Source: Oscillospiraceae bacterium
GTDB lineage: Bacteria; Bacillota; Clostridia; Oscillospirales; Oscillospiraceae
Direction of reading: 5' to 3'
DNA length: 33,777 bases
Assembly: GCA_031270395.1 (NCBI GenBank)
Contig: JAISXU010000007.1
Location: forward strand, 1-33,777
Positions within the stretch are counted from its first letter, which is position 1. Each line of letters begins with the position of its first letter. The notes beneath the pieces are model-generated. The model was not told where the DNA came from and searched no databases. It saw nothing but the letters and a program-made list of their open reading frames with translations. Both the position numbers and the translations under genes were made by a program. Shown piece by piece: positions 23,928-33,777 of the stretch.

Positions 23928-25259
23928 CTACCGGCCGTCCCGATACCGCTCAACCTCCTCGACGACGCCGAACGCGTCCTCCCCAACCGCCCGCGTTATC
24001 ACGACGCGGCGTGTGAGATTGCGCAAACCGGCGCCCCGGGCGAATACCTTCAGATAGTTGCCGGCGTAACCCGCCGACACGCCGCCGCTCTGCGTCTCAA
24101 AGAGGACGTCCGCAACGGCGCCGACGTTCCGCCGCGCGAACTCGCGCGACATCTCTCCGGCCAGCGCGCGCGCGGCGGCGGCGCGCGCGCGCTTTACTTT
24201 TTTCTCCTGCTGCTCCGGCATCGCCGCCGCCGCCGTGCCGGGCCGCGCGGAGAACGGGAATATGTGCATACGTGAAAAAGCGCACCTCTCTATGAAGTCA
24301 AGCGTGGCGTCGAACTCGCCGTCCGTCTCGCCCGGGAAACCCGCTATGAGATCGGCCGTTATCCCGCAGCCCGGAAATTCGCCTCGCAATACGTCAATAG
24401 CGTCGGCGACGCTCCCCGTCGTGTAACGGCGCCCCATACGCCTGAGCGTCCCGTCGCATCCGCTCTGGAGCGAAAGATGGAAGTGCGGGCATAGCTCGCG
24501 TATCTCCGACAGCGCGCGCGCGAAATCGCGCGTCACCGTTCCCGGCCACAGGGAGCCGAGCCGCAGGCGTATCCCGGGCGCGGCCGCCGCCGCCGCGCGC
24601 AAGGCGTCGGCTAAAACATACCCGCCGCCGTCCGCGCCGTATGACGAGAGCTCTATGCCCGTTATCACTATCTCGCAATACCCCGCGTCGGCCAACCGTC
24701 CCGCCTGCACTCCCACCTCGTCCGCCGGGAGCGACCGGCTGCGCCCACGCGCGAGCGGGATGACGCAGTACGCGCAAAAATTATCGCACCCGTCCTGTAT
24801 CTTCAGGAGCGCGCGCGTCCTACCGCCGGCGCTCCCGGCGGGCAGACGCTCAAAGCCCCGGGCGCCCGGAGCGCCGCAGACGTCAACTATGCGCTCCGGC
24901 GCGTCCCGGCGCGCGCGCCCGGCGGCGCAGACGCGCTCAATAGTGTCCGCCAGCTTTATCCTGTCGCCGCTCCCCATGACGATATCCGCGCCGAGCGCGG
25001 CGGCGGCGTCCGGGGACAGCTGCGCATAACAACCGCACACGGCGACTAAAGCGTCCTTCTCCAGTCTCCGCAGACGCCTCACGGCCTGACGCGATTTGCG
25101 TCCGCTCTCCGCCGTGACGGAACACGTGTTGACAATGCAGACGTCACAGCCGTCCCCCGGAGCGCATACTGTATGTCCGCGCGCCGTCAGGACGGCCTCG
25201 ACCGCCTGCGATTCGAATTGATTGACCTTACACCCGAGCGTCTCGACGCAGAATCTCAT
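23928..25259 (-). CDS. mtaB: tRNA t6A37 methylthiotransferase MtaB
   Basis: A 443-residue radical-SAM methylthiotransferase that turns t6A37 into ms2t6A37 in ANN-decoding tRNAs. The N-terminal UPF0004 domain has the three auxiliary-cluster cysteines (TLGCKVN, VNTCSVT, VCGCYAQ). The radical SAM cluster motif is CDNFCAYC. The C-terminal TRAM-like region is ADVLFE..GYAGNYLKVF. The GCKVNQFES and SRKSRQAVRR-like pattern places it with MtaB rather than MiaB. It follows the enoyl-CoA hydratase gene by 7 bases, so the two share a transcript. Confidence 0.93.
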   Translation of the reverse strand: MRFCVETLGCKVNQFESQAVEAVLTARGHTVCAPGDGCDVCIVNTCSVTAESGRKSRQAVRRLRRLEKDALVAVCGCYAQLSPDAAAALGADIVMGSGDRIKLADTIERVCAAGRARRDAPERIVDVCGAPGARGFERLPAGSAGGRTRALLKIQDGCDNFCAYCVIPLARGRSRSLPADEVGVQAGRLADAGYCEIVITGIELSSYGADGGGYVLADALRAAAAAAPGIRLRLGSLWPGTVTRDFARALSEIRELCPHFHLSLQSGCDGTLRRMGRRYTTGSVADAIDVLRGEFPGCGITADLIAGFPGETDGEFDATLDFIERCAFSRMHIFPFSARPGTAAAAMPEQQEKKVKRARAAAARALAGEMSREFARRNVGAVADVLFETQSGGVSAGYAGNYLKVFARGAGLRNLTRRVVITRAVGEDAFGVVEEVERYRDGR

Positions 25260-25266
25260 CGGGGCG

Positions 25267-26064
25267 CTACTTCCCCCTGAACACCGGCGTCCTCTTATCC
25301 TGAAACGCCGCCACAGCCTCGTGGAAGTCCTCCGTACACATGGTATCGATGGCCAGTCTGCGCTCTGTTTTAAGCAGCAGCCGGTCGTCGGATGAGATCG
25401 TCGCGCTGTTCATAAGCTCCCGCAGACCGCTCACCGCGAGCGGCGGCATGGCCAGTATTCTGTCTATGCGATTGCCGACCTCCTCCCAGAACGTCTCAAC
25501 CGGGAACACCTTATTTACGACGCCCCACGCCTTGAGCTCCTCCGCGGTGACGCGCTCGCTGAAAAGCAGCATTTCAAACGCGCGGTTCGGCGGAAGCTTT
25601 TTCGGCAGATTGATAGCGCCCCCGCCCCCCGGAGTCAGGCCGATTTTTATCTCAGGCAGGAGAAATTTTGAACCCTCGGCGGCGTATATCAGATCGCAGC
25701 ACAGCGATATTTCAAACCCGCCTCCGACGCAGTTACCCATGACCGCGGAGATCATAGGCTTGTCAAGCGCCGCTATCGCCTCGCGTATCTCCAGCCCGAG
25801 AGTGTAGAAGACGGCAAAATCGTCGTACGTCTTCATTTTGTTCAGCTCGTCCATCGACAGGCCGGCGGACAGTGCACGCTCCCCGGCGCCGGACAGGACG
25901 ACCACTCTGACGCTGTCGTCAAGCCTAGCGGCGCGCAGGGCGGACGTCAGCTGCTGCATCATCTCCGGAGTGTACGCGTTCATCGCGTCCGGGTTGCAAA
26001 ATTCAAGGAACAGCGCCCCCGGGTGCTCCGGCCTGCGCTTGACGTTTATCACAGGTTCAGACAT
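25267..26064 (-). CDS. enoyl-CoA hydratase/isomerase (crotonase family)
   Basis: A 265-residue crotonase-fold protein. The oxyanion-hole segment AGERALSAGLSMDEL, the GNCVGGGFEISLCCDLIYA loop and PEIKIGLTPGGGGAINL are present. Both glutamates that activate water in true hydratases have counterparts (GGGFE and LLPE). It likely hydrates or isomerises an acyl-CoA; the substrate cannot be assigned and no other beta-oxidation or butyrate gene is near. ATG 26064 has GAGGT 9 bases upstream. A longer frame from 26244 would run through the hairpin array and is rejected. Confidence 0.88.
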   Translation of the reverse strand: MSEPVINVKRRPEHPGALFLEFCNPDAMNAYTPEMMQQLTSALRAARLDDSVRVVVLSGAGERALSAGLSMDELNKMKTYDDFAVFYTLGLEIREAIAALDKPMISAVMGNCVGGGFEISLCCDLIYAAEGSKFLLPEIKIGLTPGGGGAINLPKKLPPNRAFEMLLFSERVTAEELKAWGVVNKVFPVETFWEEVGNRIDRILAMPPLAVSGLRELMNSATISSDDRLLLKTERRLAIDTMCTEDFHEAVAAFQDKRTPVFRGK

Positions 26065-26130
26065 GCTTATAACCTCTTTCAAATAAATCCGTCCGCATCG
26101 TTTGCGCTGTGACGCGACCGTGCTTTTCAT

Positions 26131-26240
26131 TATACCATAAATTGCAAAGCAATTTATGATATATCGCCATGCGGCGGTTGCCGCGAAGCGGCGAGCCGAG
26201 GGGGACAGCCGTATAATGTCCGCTGTGCGGACATTATGCC
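26131..26240. repeat. tandem hairpin array, copy 2 (inverted)
   Basis: Hairpins: 26131-26163 (15-bp stem with one mismatch, loop aaa), 26180-26192 (gccgc/gcggc, loop gaa) and 26213-26237 (perfect 11-bp stem, loop tgt). Read on the minus strand this is the same order as copy 1 at 2955-3095, with one GC hairpin fewer. The outer hairpins match copy 1, including a 28-base identical block (26149-26176). Its distal edge creates TATAAT on the minus strand (26134-26129), which could serve the enoyl-CoA hydratase gene. It fills much of the 364-base gap before hrcA. Confidence 0.85.
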
Positions 26241-26325
26241 GCAAATATGCCCGTCTGTCAATATGAACCCGGCGTCATTTCGTTTGTCACGGCTAATAAA
26301 ATAAGTAAACAATTTGTTAAGACTC

Positions 26326-26354
26326 TTGACACGGGCGGCTCTTGGTGTTAAATT
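26326..26354 (+). promoter_or_regulatory. heat-shock operon promoter
   Basis: TTGACA (26326-26331), 17-base spacer, TAAATT (26349-26354). The CIRCE operator begins 5 bases after the -10 box, so HrcA binding would cover the transcription start. Confidence 0.75.
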
Positions 26355-26358
26355 ATCG

Positions 26359-26385
26359 TTAGCACTCTCACGGCGCGAGTGCCAA
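26359..26385. promoter_or_regulatory. CIRCE operator (HrcA binding site)
   Basis: TTAGCACTC, 9-base spacer, GAGTGCCAA: one base off the consensus inverted repeat TTAGCACTC-N9-GAGTGCTAA. It is 44 bases before hrcA and indicates autoregulated repression of the hrcA-grpE-dnaK-dnaJ operon. Confidence 0.95.
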
Positions 26386-26428
26386 CGACGATGACCGGGA
26401 ATAAAATCAGTATCGGGACTATGCCACA

Positions 26429-27535
26429 ATGGAGCTTGACGGAAGAAAAAAGGAAATATTGCGGGCTGTCATAGACAACTATGTGACTACGGCGGAGCCC
26501 GTCGGGTCAAAGGCCCTCGTCTCGGGCGACGGACTGCGCGTGTCGGCAGCCACGATCCGCAGCGAAATGGCGGAGCTCGAGTCATTAGGGCTGCTCGAGC
26601 AGCCGCACACCTCGGCGGGCAGGGTGCCCACGCCCGCGGGCTACCGCGTCTACGTCAACGAGCTGATGCGCGAGCACAAGCTGTCGGTTGACGAGATGGA
26701 GACCGTCAACCGCGCGATGAGGAAGCGCATCCTGGAGCTCGACGAGCTGCTTGACGACACGGGCAGACTTGTCTCGCGGTTGACGAGTTATCCCGCCTAC
26801 GCTCTGACGGCGCCGCGCGGCGGCGCGACGATATCGCGCTACGACTTCATTGGCGTAGATCAGAACACCTTTATCGTGCTTGTGATGCTCGGCGGCGATA
26901 CGGTAAAAAACAAGCTGATCCACTCGCCCTCGCACGTGAGTCCGGAGCTTCTCACGCGCATGTCGGCGCTCTTCAACGCAAGCTTCACGGGCATCACAGA
27001 GGACGCGATGACGGCCACGCTGATAGCGGCTACGGAGCGCGCCGCCGCCGACAGCGCGGGAGTCGTGGCGGTGGTGGCGGGCTTTTCCATAGAACTCCTG
27101 ATGGATGTGAAACGGACGCAGCCGCATCTGTCCGGAACGCTGAATCTGTTCGACTACCCCGAATACAGAGACGTCGGCAAGGCGCGCAGGGTCATACGCT
27201 ATCTGTCCGAGGAACACAATCCGGTCCGGCTGCCGGCGCCGGCCCGGGGCGGCGACGTCAAAATCACGATCGGCCCGGAAAACCTCGCCGAGGAGCTGCG
27301 CGATTCGAGCGTAGTCGTGGCGCGTTGCGACGCGGGCGCGGACATACAGGTGATGGTCGGGGTGGTAGGCCCCACGCGCATGGACTATTCAAAGGTGGCG
27401 TCCCGGCTGGAATATATAACAAGGGCGCTCGGTTGGCTGCTCTCACCGGGCGGCGACGGGAATTTACTGCCCGGCGAACCCGGCGGCGAGCAGACGGATA
27501 TCTTAGAAGGAGATGAGGATTTTGAGCGGAACTGA
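26429..27535 (+). CDS. hrcA: heat-inducible transcription repressor HrcA
   Basis: A 368-residue repressor: N-terminal winged helix (DGRKKEILRAVIDNYVTTAEPVGSK, VSAATIRSEMAELE, HTSAGRVPTPAGYRVYV), GAF-like middle and the C-terminal IGPEN..VV region with GVVGPTRMDYSKV. It binds CIRCE and depends on GroE for activity in known systems. ATG 26429 gives the family start; the ribosome binding site is weak. First gene of the operon. Its 3' end overlaps grpE. Confidence 0.97.
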   Translation: MELDGRKKEILRAVIDNYVTTAEPVGSKALVSGDGLRVSAATIRSEMAELESLGLLEQPHTSAGRVPTPAGYRVYVNELMREHKLSVDEMETVNRAMRKRILELDELLDDTGRLVSRLTSYPAYALTAPRGGATISRYDFIGVDQNTFIVLVMLGGDTVKNKLIHSPSHVSPELLTRMSALFNASFTGITEDAMTATLIAATERAAADSAGVVAVVAGFSIELLMDVKRTQPHLSGTLNLFDYPEYRDVGKARRVIRYLSEEHNPVRLPAPARGGDVKITIGPENLAEELRDSSVVVARCDAGADIQVMVGVVGPTRMDYSKVASRLEYITRALGWLLSPGGDGNLLPGEPGGEQTDILEGDEDFERN

Positions 27536-28148
27536 CAGGAAAAAGGCGAAGGACGCTCCGCCGCCTGACGAGGCTCCCGGGTTCGAGGAACCCTGTCGGG
27601 AGGCGCGTCCGCCCGGGGAGGACGGAGGCGCTTCGCCTGAGCGCGAGGCCGCGCCGGGAGACGGCGACTGCCCGGACACGGACGCCGCGGCGGACTCCGC
27701 GGCGGATACGGAAGCGGACGCGGGAGAGGGCGGCGCGCTCGCGGCGGAGCGCGACAAGTACCTTCGGCTGGCCGCCGAGTACGATAATTTCAGGAAACGC
27801 AGCGCGAAGGAGCGCGAGACGCTTTACGCGGAGATACGCGCGGATACGATAGCGCGACTGCTGCCCGTATACGACAATCTCGCCAGAGCCCTGAGCCAGA
27901 AATGTGAGGACGAGGCGTTTTACAGGGGCGTCGAGATGACGATGTCCGGCTTGCGGGAGATACTGGCGGGGATGGGCGTCGAGGAGATAGAGACTGCCGG
28001 CGCGAAATTCGACCCTGAAAAGCACCGCGCGCTCGTCCACGCGGAGAATCCGGAGCTCGGCGAGGGCGCGATAACGGAGGAGTTCGAGAAGGGCTTTACG
28101 CTGGGCGGACGCGTTATCCGGTTTGCGTCGGTCGCGGTGGCGAACTAG
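27522..28148 (+). CDS. grpE: nucleotide exchange factor GrpE
   Basis: GrpE of 208 residues from TTG 27522. A long acidic, disordered start (about 70 residues rich in E, D, P, A) precedes the coiled coil (AAERDKYLRLAAEYDNFRKRSAKERE) and the beta-domain (FDPEKHRALVHAENPELGEGAITEEFEKGFTLGGRVIRFASVAV). It releases ADP from DnaK. The ATG at 27513 directly abuts the AAGGAG site with no spacing, whereas TTG 27522 is 9 bases from it, so TTG is the better start. It overlaps hrcA by 14 bases. Confidence 0.95.
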   Translation: MSGTDRKKAKDAPPPDEAPGFEEPCREARPPGEDGGASPEREAAPGDGDCPDTDAAADSAADTEADAGEGGALAAERDKYLRLAAEYDNFRKRSAKERETLYAEIRADTIARLLPVYDNLARALSQKCEDEAFYRGVEMTMSGLREILAGMGVEEIETAGAKFDPEKHRALVHAENPELGEGAITEEFEKGFTLGGRVIRFASVAVAN

Positions 28149-28169
28149 GGCGTGGAACCACGCTGTTGA

Positions 28170-31164
<2,995 letters not shown>

Positions 31165-31220
31165 GGAGGCTCGCTCCGCCTTTTCCCGCCGCGCTTTTGC
31201 GATGAAGCATTTATAACAGC

Positions 31221-31250
31221 TTGACACAATCCAATTGCTCGCGATATAAT
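31221..31250 (+). promoter_or_regulatory. strong promoter upstream of the tRNA-Ser region
   Basis: A perfect TTGACA (31221-31226) and perfect TATAAT (31245-31250) are separated by 18 bases. The transcript would begin near 31257, right before two overlapping hairpins, then run through the half tRNA and the intact tRNA-Ser. Confidence 0.85.
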
Positions 31251-31259
31251 GACATATGG

Positions 31260-31301
31260 GCGGCGGGCGGCGACCCGCCGCGGGGGAGCACCCGCTTTTT
31301 T
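31260..31301 (+). terminator. overlapping hairpins with T-tract (terminator or attenuator-like)
   Basis: Hairpin 1 pairs 31260-31267 with 31274-31281 (8 bp). Hairpin 2 pairs 31280-31284 with 31291-31295 (5 bp) and is followed by six T at 31296-31301, as in an intrinsic terminator. They share two bases, so they compete. If hairpin 2 forms, transcription from the promoter above would stop after about 45 bases, before the tRNA. Confidence 0.5.
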
Positions 31302-31362
31302 ATCGGGGTTCTTTTGAGCCGGTCTGCGATGGGCCGTTGAGGGTCGCGCTCCCACTGAATAC

Positions 31363-31404
31363 GGAGAGTTGGCTGAGTTGGTCTAAGGCGCACGATTGGA
31401 AATA
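31363..31404 (+). pseudogene. 5' half of a tRNA-Ser gene
   Basis: GGAGAGT, a D arm (GCTGAGTTGGTCTAAGGC) and the 5' anticodon stem CACGA followed by TTGGAAA are clear tRNA-Ser sequence with anticodon GGA. The match ends right after the anticodon loop: the next bases TAGCA cannot rebuild the stem, and no variable arm, T arm or acceptor follows. It differs at several positions from the intact tRNA-Ser 57 bases downstream, so it is not a simple duplicate. Confidence 0.8.
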
Positions 31405-31460
31405 GCATTTTTCTCTCTGGAAATGATATTTCCGGTCATAAAAACTGAATAAAAATACAT

Positions 31461-31553
31461 GGAGAAGTCGCCTAGTTTGGTCGAGGGCGCACGACTGGAA
31501 ATCGTGTAACCGTCAAAAACGGTTCGAGGGTTCGAATCCCTCCTTCTCCGCCA
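31461..31553 (+). tRNA. tRNA-Ser (anticodon GGA)
   Basis: A complete 93-nt gene with encoded CCA. Acceptor GGAGAAG (31461-31467) pairs with CTTCTCC (31543-31549), discriminator G, then CCA. Anticodon stem CACGA/TCGTG encloses loop CTGGAAA with anticodon GGA at 31497-31499. A long variable arm (CCGTC..GACGG type, AACCGT/ACGGTT) and T loop GGTTCGAATCC are present. It reads UCC and UCU codons. The adjacent integrase marks its 3' end as the likely attachment site. Confidence 0.96.
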
Positions 31554-31561
31554 GACGCCTA

Positions 31562-31596
31562 AAAACCCGCATAAACACTATGTTTTTGCGGGTTTT
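31562..31596 (+). terminator. terminator after tRNA-Ser
   Basis: A 10-bp stem (31562-31571 with 31587-31596) with A-tract before and T-tract after, 8 bases past the CCA end. The symmetry would allow it to work in both directions, also ending any transcript coming from the integrase side. Confidence 0.85.
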
Positions 31597-31610
31597 CTCT
31601 TGCCGTTTAT

Positions 31611-31746
31611 GGTGCCCTGATTTTTTGCTTTTAGTTCTCCGACGCGAAATGGTGCCCGATTTGTGGTGCCGGGGGCACCTTTTCCTTTTTCTCCCGGATA
31701 CACACTATTCATTCGAAATGTATAGCGTGGTGCCCGAATGGTGCCC
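31611..31746. repeat. cluster of ggtgccc repeats near the attachment site
   Basis: The heptamer ggtgccc (or ggtgccg) occurs at 31611, 31651, 31665, 31729 and 31740, with an inverted copy at 31673-31679. They lie between the tRNA-Ser 3' end and the integrase gene. This is where arm-type sites bound by the N-terminal domain of Tn916-like integrases are expected. Assignment as integrase sites is inference. The rest of the 31554-31799 interval holds no gene that I can support. Confidence 0.5.
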
Positions 31747-31799
31747 GGATTTCCTGAAAGCATATAAAAAGCAGCGCGGAGCTGTAAAAACTTACGTCG

Positions 31800-33089
31800 T
31801 CAAAGCTCCATTTCGCTGCTTTTCTTTTTGCTCTGCTTCGCGGGTTTTTCCTTTGCCGGTTCAGGTTTTTCGGGGAATACGGCTTTGTGATAGGCGTTGA
31901 GCACTTCTTTTTTCCTCTCCAGCCGGACATCGACGTACCTTGCCGTGACCGCTTCAAGGCTGTTTGAAATACCGAGCGTCATGCCGATACCTTTAAGCGT
32001 ATGCCCCAATATCTCGCCGACAGTATAAAAATCGCCGGTGAGCTGGTGCATATTGGTCGCCGCCGTGTGCCTCAAATCGTGAAAGCGGATGTGCGGCAAT
32101 TCCAGCTCCCGCAACAGCCGCCCCCAGTTGTTTGATACGCGATCTGCCCGGAAAGGAACGCCGTTAGGTTTTGCCACAACAAGGTTATTGTCATAGTAGG
32201 GCTGTCCGGCCATAGACAGTAGCTTCTTTTGTTCGGCCTGCAAAGCAAGTTGACATTCAAAGTAAAGACGGGTAACGTCCGTAATCGGCAGCGCCCTCCC
32301 ATTGGATTTCGTCGGTGCCATTTCTGTGATGATTGTTGCGTTGACCGGCACCTTGAAAGGTAGCTGCTCCGATATGGCAAACGTCCCTTTGTCCATATCG
32401 ACATTTTGCCAGCGCAGGCCTAATATCTCGTTTCGCCGCAGGCCATACAGCCCGCCGAGGACAACCATCATCTCCCATTCGGTGCCGATGACGTTGCTCA
32501 TAAGGTGCTGCACTTGCTCCACGGTGTACGGGTCGGGCGTTTCGCCCTGCTTGCCGAGCTTCGTTATAACGTCGCGGGCGGGGTTTGTTTCGACATAGTG
32601 GTATTTCCTCGCGTGTTCAAATGCGACGCTTAAAATGCGCTGAACGTAGCGCACGGAGCTATTGGAAAGCCCTTTGTCCAAAAGCTGCTGAAACAGGTTG
32701 TCGATCATGGCCGGGGAAAGCTGATTAAGCTGCACATGGCCGATATATGGGATGATATGATTTTTGATATTGCAGCGGTAGCCCTCGGCGGTACTTGGAC
32801 GAAGATTGCTTTTACCGTGTACCTCAATCCAGCCCTCCAAATATTCCTTGACCGTTTGCTTGCCCTGCGCGGATACAGCCGGGATGTACGCCGAGTTTTG
32901 CAGCTTGGCTTTCATTTCGGCCTCGTGCTGCGTGGCTTCCTTTTTGGTGGCAAAGCCCTTTTTAGAATAGGTCTTTTTGCCCTCCGGAGAGTTGTATTTG
33001 ATATTAACATCATAGACGGTTCCGGACTTTCCTGTCAGAACACCGTTGCCGTCACGCCTATTCTGTACCTGTCTTGATGATACGGCCAT
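31800..33089 (-). CDS. int: tyrosine recombinase / integrase
   Basis: A 429-residue Tn916-like integrase. An AP2-like arm-binding start (GKSGTVYDVNIKYNSPEGKKTYSKKGFATKKEA is the region, residues 20-53) is followed by a SAM-like core-binding domain (VKEYLEGWIEVHGKSNLRPST) and the catalytic domain with R218 (LYGLRRNEI), H337 and R340 (FHDLRHT), H363 (LGHT) and Y385 (TARYVDV). All catalytic residues are present. The tail is lysine-rich. It follows the excisionase gene by 3 bases and faces the tRNA-Ser, so it likely integrates a mobile element at that tRNA. Confidence 0.95.
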   Translation of the reverse strand: MAVSSRQVQNRRDGNGVLTGKSGTVYDVNIKYNSPEGKKTYSKKGFATKKEATQHEAEMKAKLQNSAYIPAVSAQGKQTVKEYLEGWIEVHGKSNLRPSTAEGYRCNIKNHIIPYIGHVQLNQLSPAMIDNLFQQLLDKGLSNSSVRYVQRILSVAFEHARKYHYVETNPARDVITKLGKQGETPDPYTVEQVQHLMSNVIGTEWEMMVVLGGLYGLRRNEILGLRWQNVDMDKGTFAISEQLPFKVPVNATIITEMAPTKSNGRALPITDVTRLYFECQLALQAEQKKLLSMAGQPYYDNNLVVAKPNGVPFRADRVSNNWGRLLRELELPHIRFHDLRHTAATNMHQLTGDFYTVGEILGHTLKGIGMTLGISNSLEAVTARYVDVRLERKKEVLNAYHKAVFPEKPEPAKEKPAKQSKKKSSEMEL

Positions 33090-33092
33090 ACG

Positions 33093-33329
33093 TTACCCCT
33101 CGCTTTCCGCAGGGGGGGACGCTGCTGTTTTGGCCTTTTCGTACCATTTCCAGATTGCGGCGTCGGCTATCAAGCGCCGGTTGCCGTTCTGTATATATTC
33201 CAGCTCGCCGCGCTCCATCAGCTCACGGAGGTTGTTTTCTCCAATGCCTGAAATACGGCTCATTTGCTCTACCGTTTTCAGCATGGGGAACGCGGGCGCG
33301 GCGGCGCTGGACGTTTCCTTTTTCGCCAT
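33093..33329 (-). CDS. xis: excisionase-like helix-turn-helix protein
   Basis: A 78-residue protein with a MerR/excisionase-type winged helix: LKTVEQMSRISGIGENNLRELMERGELEYIQNGNRRLI is the DNA-binding region (residues 16-53), then IADAAIWKWYEKAK. Such proteins direct the integrase toward excision. It is encoded just before int on the same strand with GAAAGGGGG ahead of its ATG. Function is inferred from fold and position. Confidence 0.85.
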   Translation of the reverse strand: MAKKETSSAAAPAFPMLKTVEQMSRISGIGENNLRELMERGELEYIQNGNRRLIADAAIWKWYEKAKTAASPPAESEG

Positions 33330-33408
33330 AGAAATACCCCCTTTCTTGGTCTTGGCTCAAAAGGTGGATATTCAAAATAGGCAAAAACGGACGGCCGGGT
33401 GTGCGGCC

Positions 33409-33642
33409 TCACGGGAGTTTCACCCCTGCATGGTTCTCATGCAGCCCTACCCATTGCCTGCGACGCTTTGAACGCTCGGACTGTGGCTGTACGGGAGTAT
33501 CATTGTCGTACTGCCGCTGCTTATAAGCTGCCCTGCTTTCGATGTAAGCGTTTCTCGCTCGCTCATGGTATGAGGTCGTGGCGCGCCCATCGATGCGGCA
33601 TATACAGAACGTGTCCGTCTGCCCGACCTTGCAGCAACATCT
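33409..33642 (-). pseudogene. C-terminal fragment of an unknown mobile-element gene
   Basis: A minus-strand frame open from 33642 to a TGA at 33409-33411. Its composition is protein-like: FCICRIDGRATTSYHERARN, then a basic, glutamine-rich stretch (AAYKQRQYDND, SERSKRRRQWVGLHENHAG). It ends 80 bases before the excisionase start and on the same strand, as a preceding element gene would. I do not recognise the family. Upstream the frame is cut by a stop at 33643-33645, where transposase-like sequence on the other strand takes over, so it appears truncated. Confidence 0.5.
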
Positions 33643-33777
33643 TCACGAGAAAGTCACGGAACTTTATGGGCGCGATACCACTCTCGTGTACTATGACGTA
33701 ACAAACTACTATTTCGAAATCGACAGGCAGGATGAACTTAGGAGAAAGGGCCCATCCAAGGAGTACCGAAAAGACCC
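33611..33777 (+). pseudogene. IS1634-type transposase fragment at window edge
   Basis: The plus-strand frame reads LYGRDTTLVYYDVTNYYFEI then DELRRKG and runs off the window. This is the segment around the first catalytic aspartate of IS1634-family (IS4 superfamily) transposases, normally well inside the protein. No start codon context or N-terminal domain is present: the upstream part is occupied by the minus-strand element gene. The gene is therefore 5'-truncated, by a rearrangement or by an assembly join. Whether the 3' part is intact lies outside the window. Confidence 0.7.

Noticed and set aside
16065-26244. A longer enoyl-CoA hydratase frame starting at 26244
   Set aside because: The extension of about 60 codons runs through the hairpin array and lacks a ribosome binding site; ATG 26064 has GAGGT at proper spacing.
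33399-33701. Plus-strand 100-codon frame at the right edge
   Set aside because: The minus strand here gives a more protein-like frame ending before xis, and the plus-strand transposase motif is in a different frame.

Overview
The window is GC-rich bacterial chromosome and reads as an uncultured-type, monoderm Firmicutes (Clostridia-like) genome. Evidence: a hrcA-grpE-dnaK-dnaJ operon under a CIRCE operator, a long-form SRP RNA next to dnaX-ybaB, a MurT/GatD pair (lipid II amidation, a Gram-positive trait), long-form HPF, and strong TTGACA/TATAAT-type promoters with purine-rich ribosome binding sites. Species cannot be named from sequence alone.

Left edge (1-3400) is a graveyard of gene remnants: an unrecognised gene end, the nuclease end of a type III restriction subunit, an internally deleted histidine kinase, the first 27 codons of a methyltransferase, an intact DDE transposase, a tandem hairpin array, and about 58 codons of a malic enzyme.

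From 3405 to 9872 a minus-strand housekeeping run is read from a good promoter: rplM, rpsI, SRP RNA, a short dnaX, ybaB, trmB, murT, a gatD-like gene and an OGG-type glycosylase. From 9985 to 13265 lie a membrane-anchored SGNH-NodB fusion and an Orn/Lys/Arg decarboxylase (minus). From 13405 to 18619 the plus strand carries an orphan fumarase alpha subunit, hpf, a TagA/WecG glycosyltransferase, tmk, a 5-formyl-THF cyclo-ligase and mltG, with a tiny unannotated-type membrane peptide on the other strand. From 18637 to 23888 is a signalling/accessory block: a class II Fic protein, an AgrC-like kinase with a LytTR regulator, and a classical HAMP kinase with an OmpR regulator. Then come mtaB and an enoyl-CoA hydratase (minus), a second copy of the hairpin array, and the heat-shock operon (plus).

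Right edge (31221-33777): a strong promoter with overlapping hairpins, the orphan 5' half of a tRNA-Ser, an intact tRNA-Ser(GGA), and the end of an integrative element (integrase, excisionase, tail of an unknown element gene) that is broken into an IS1634-type transposase fragment at the window end.

The most notable items are the paired hairpin arrays with compensatory changes, the GatD homologue that lacks its catalytic cysteine, the SGNH-NodB fusion, the half tRNA at an integration site, the short DnaX, probable rare start codons, and the density of gene remnants.
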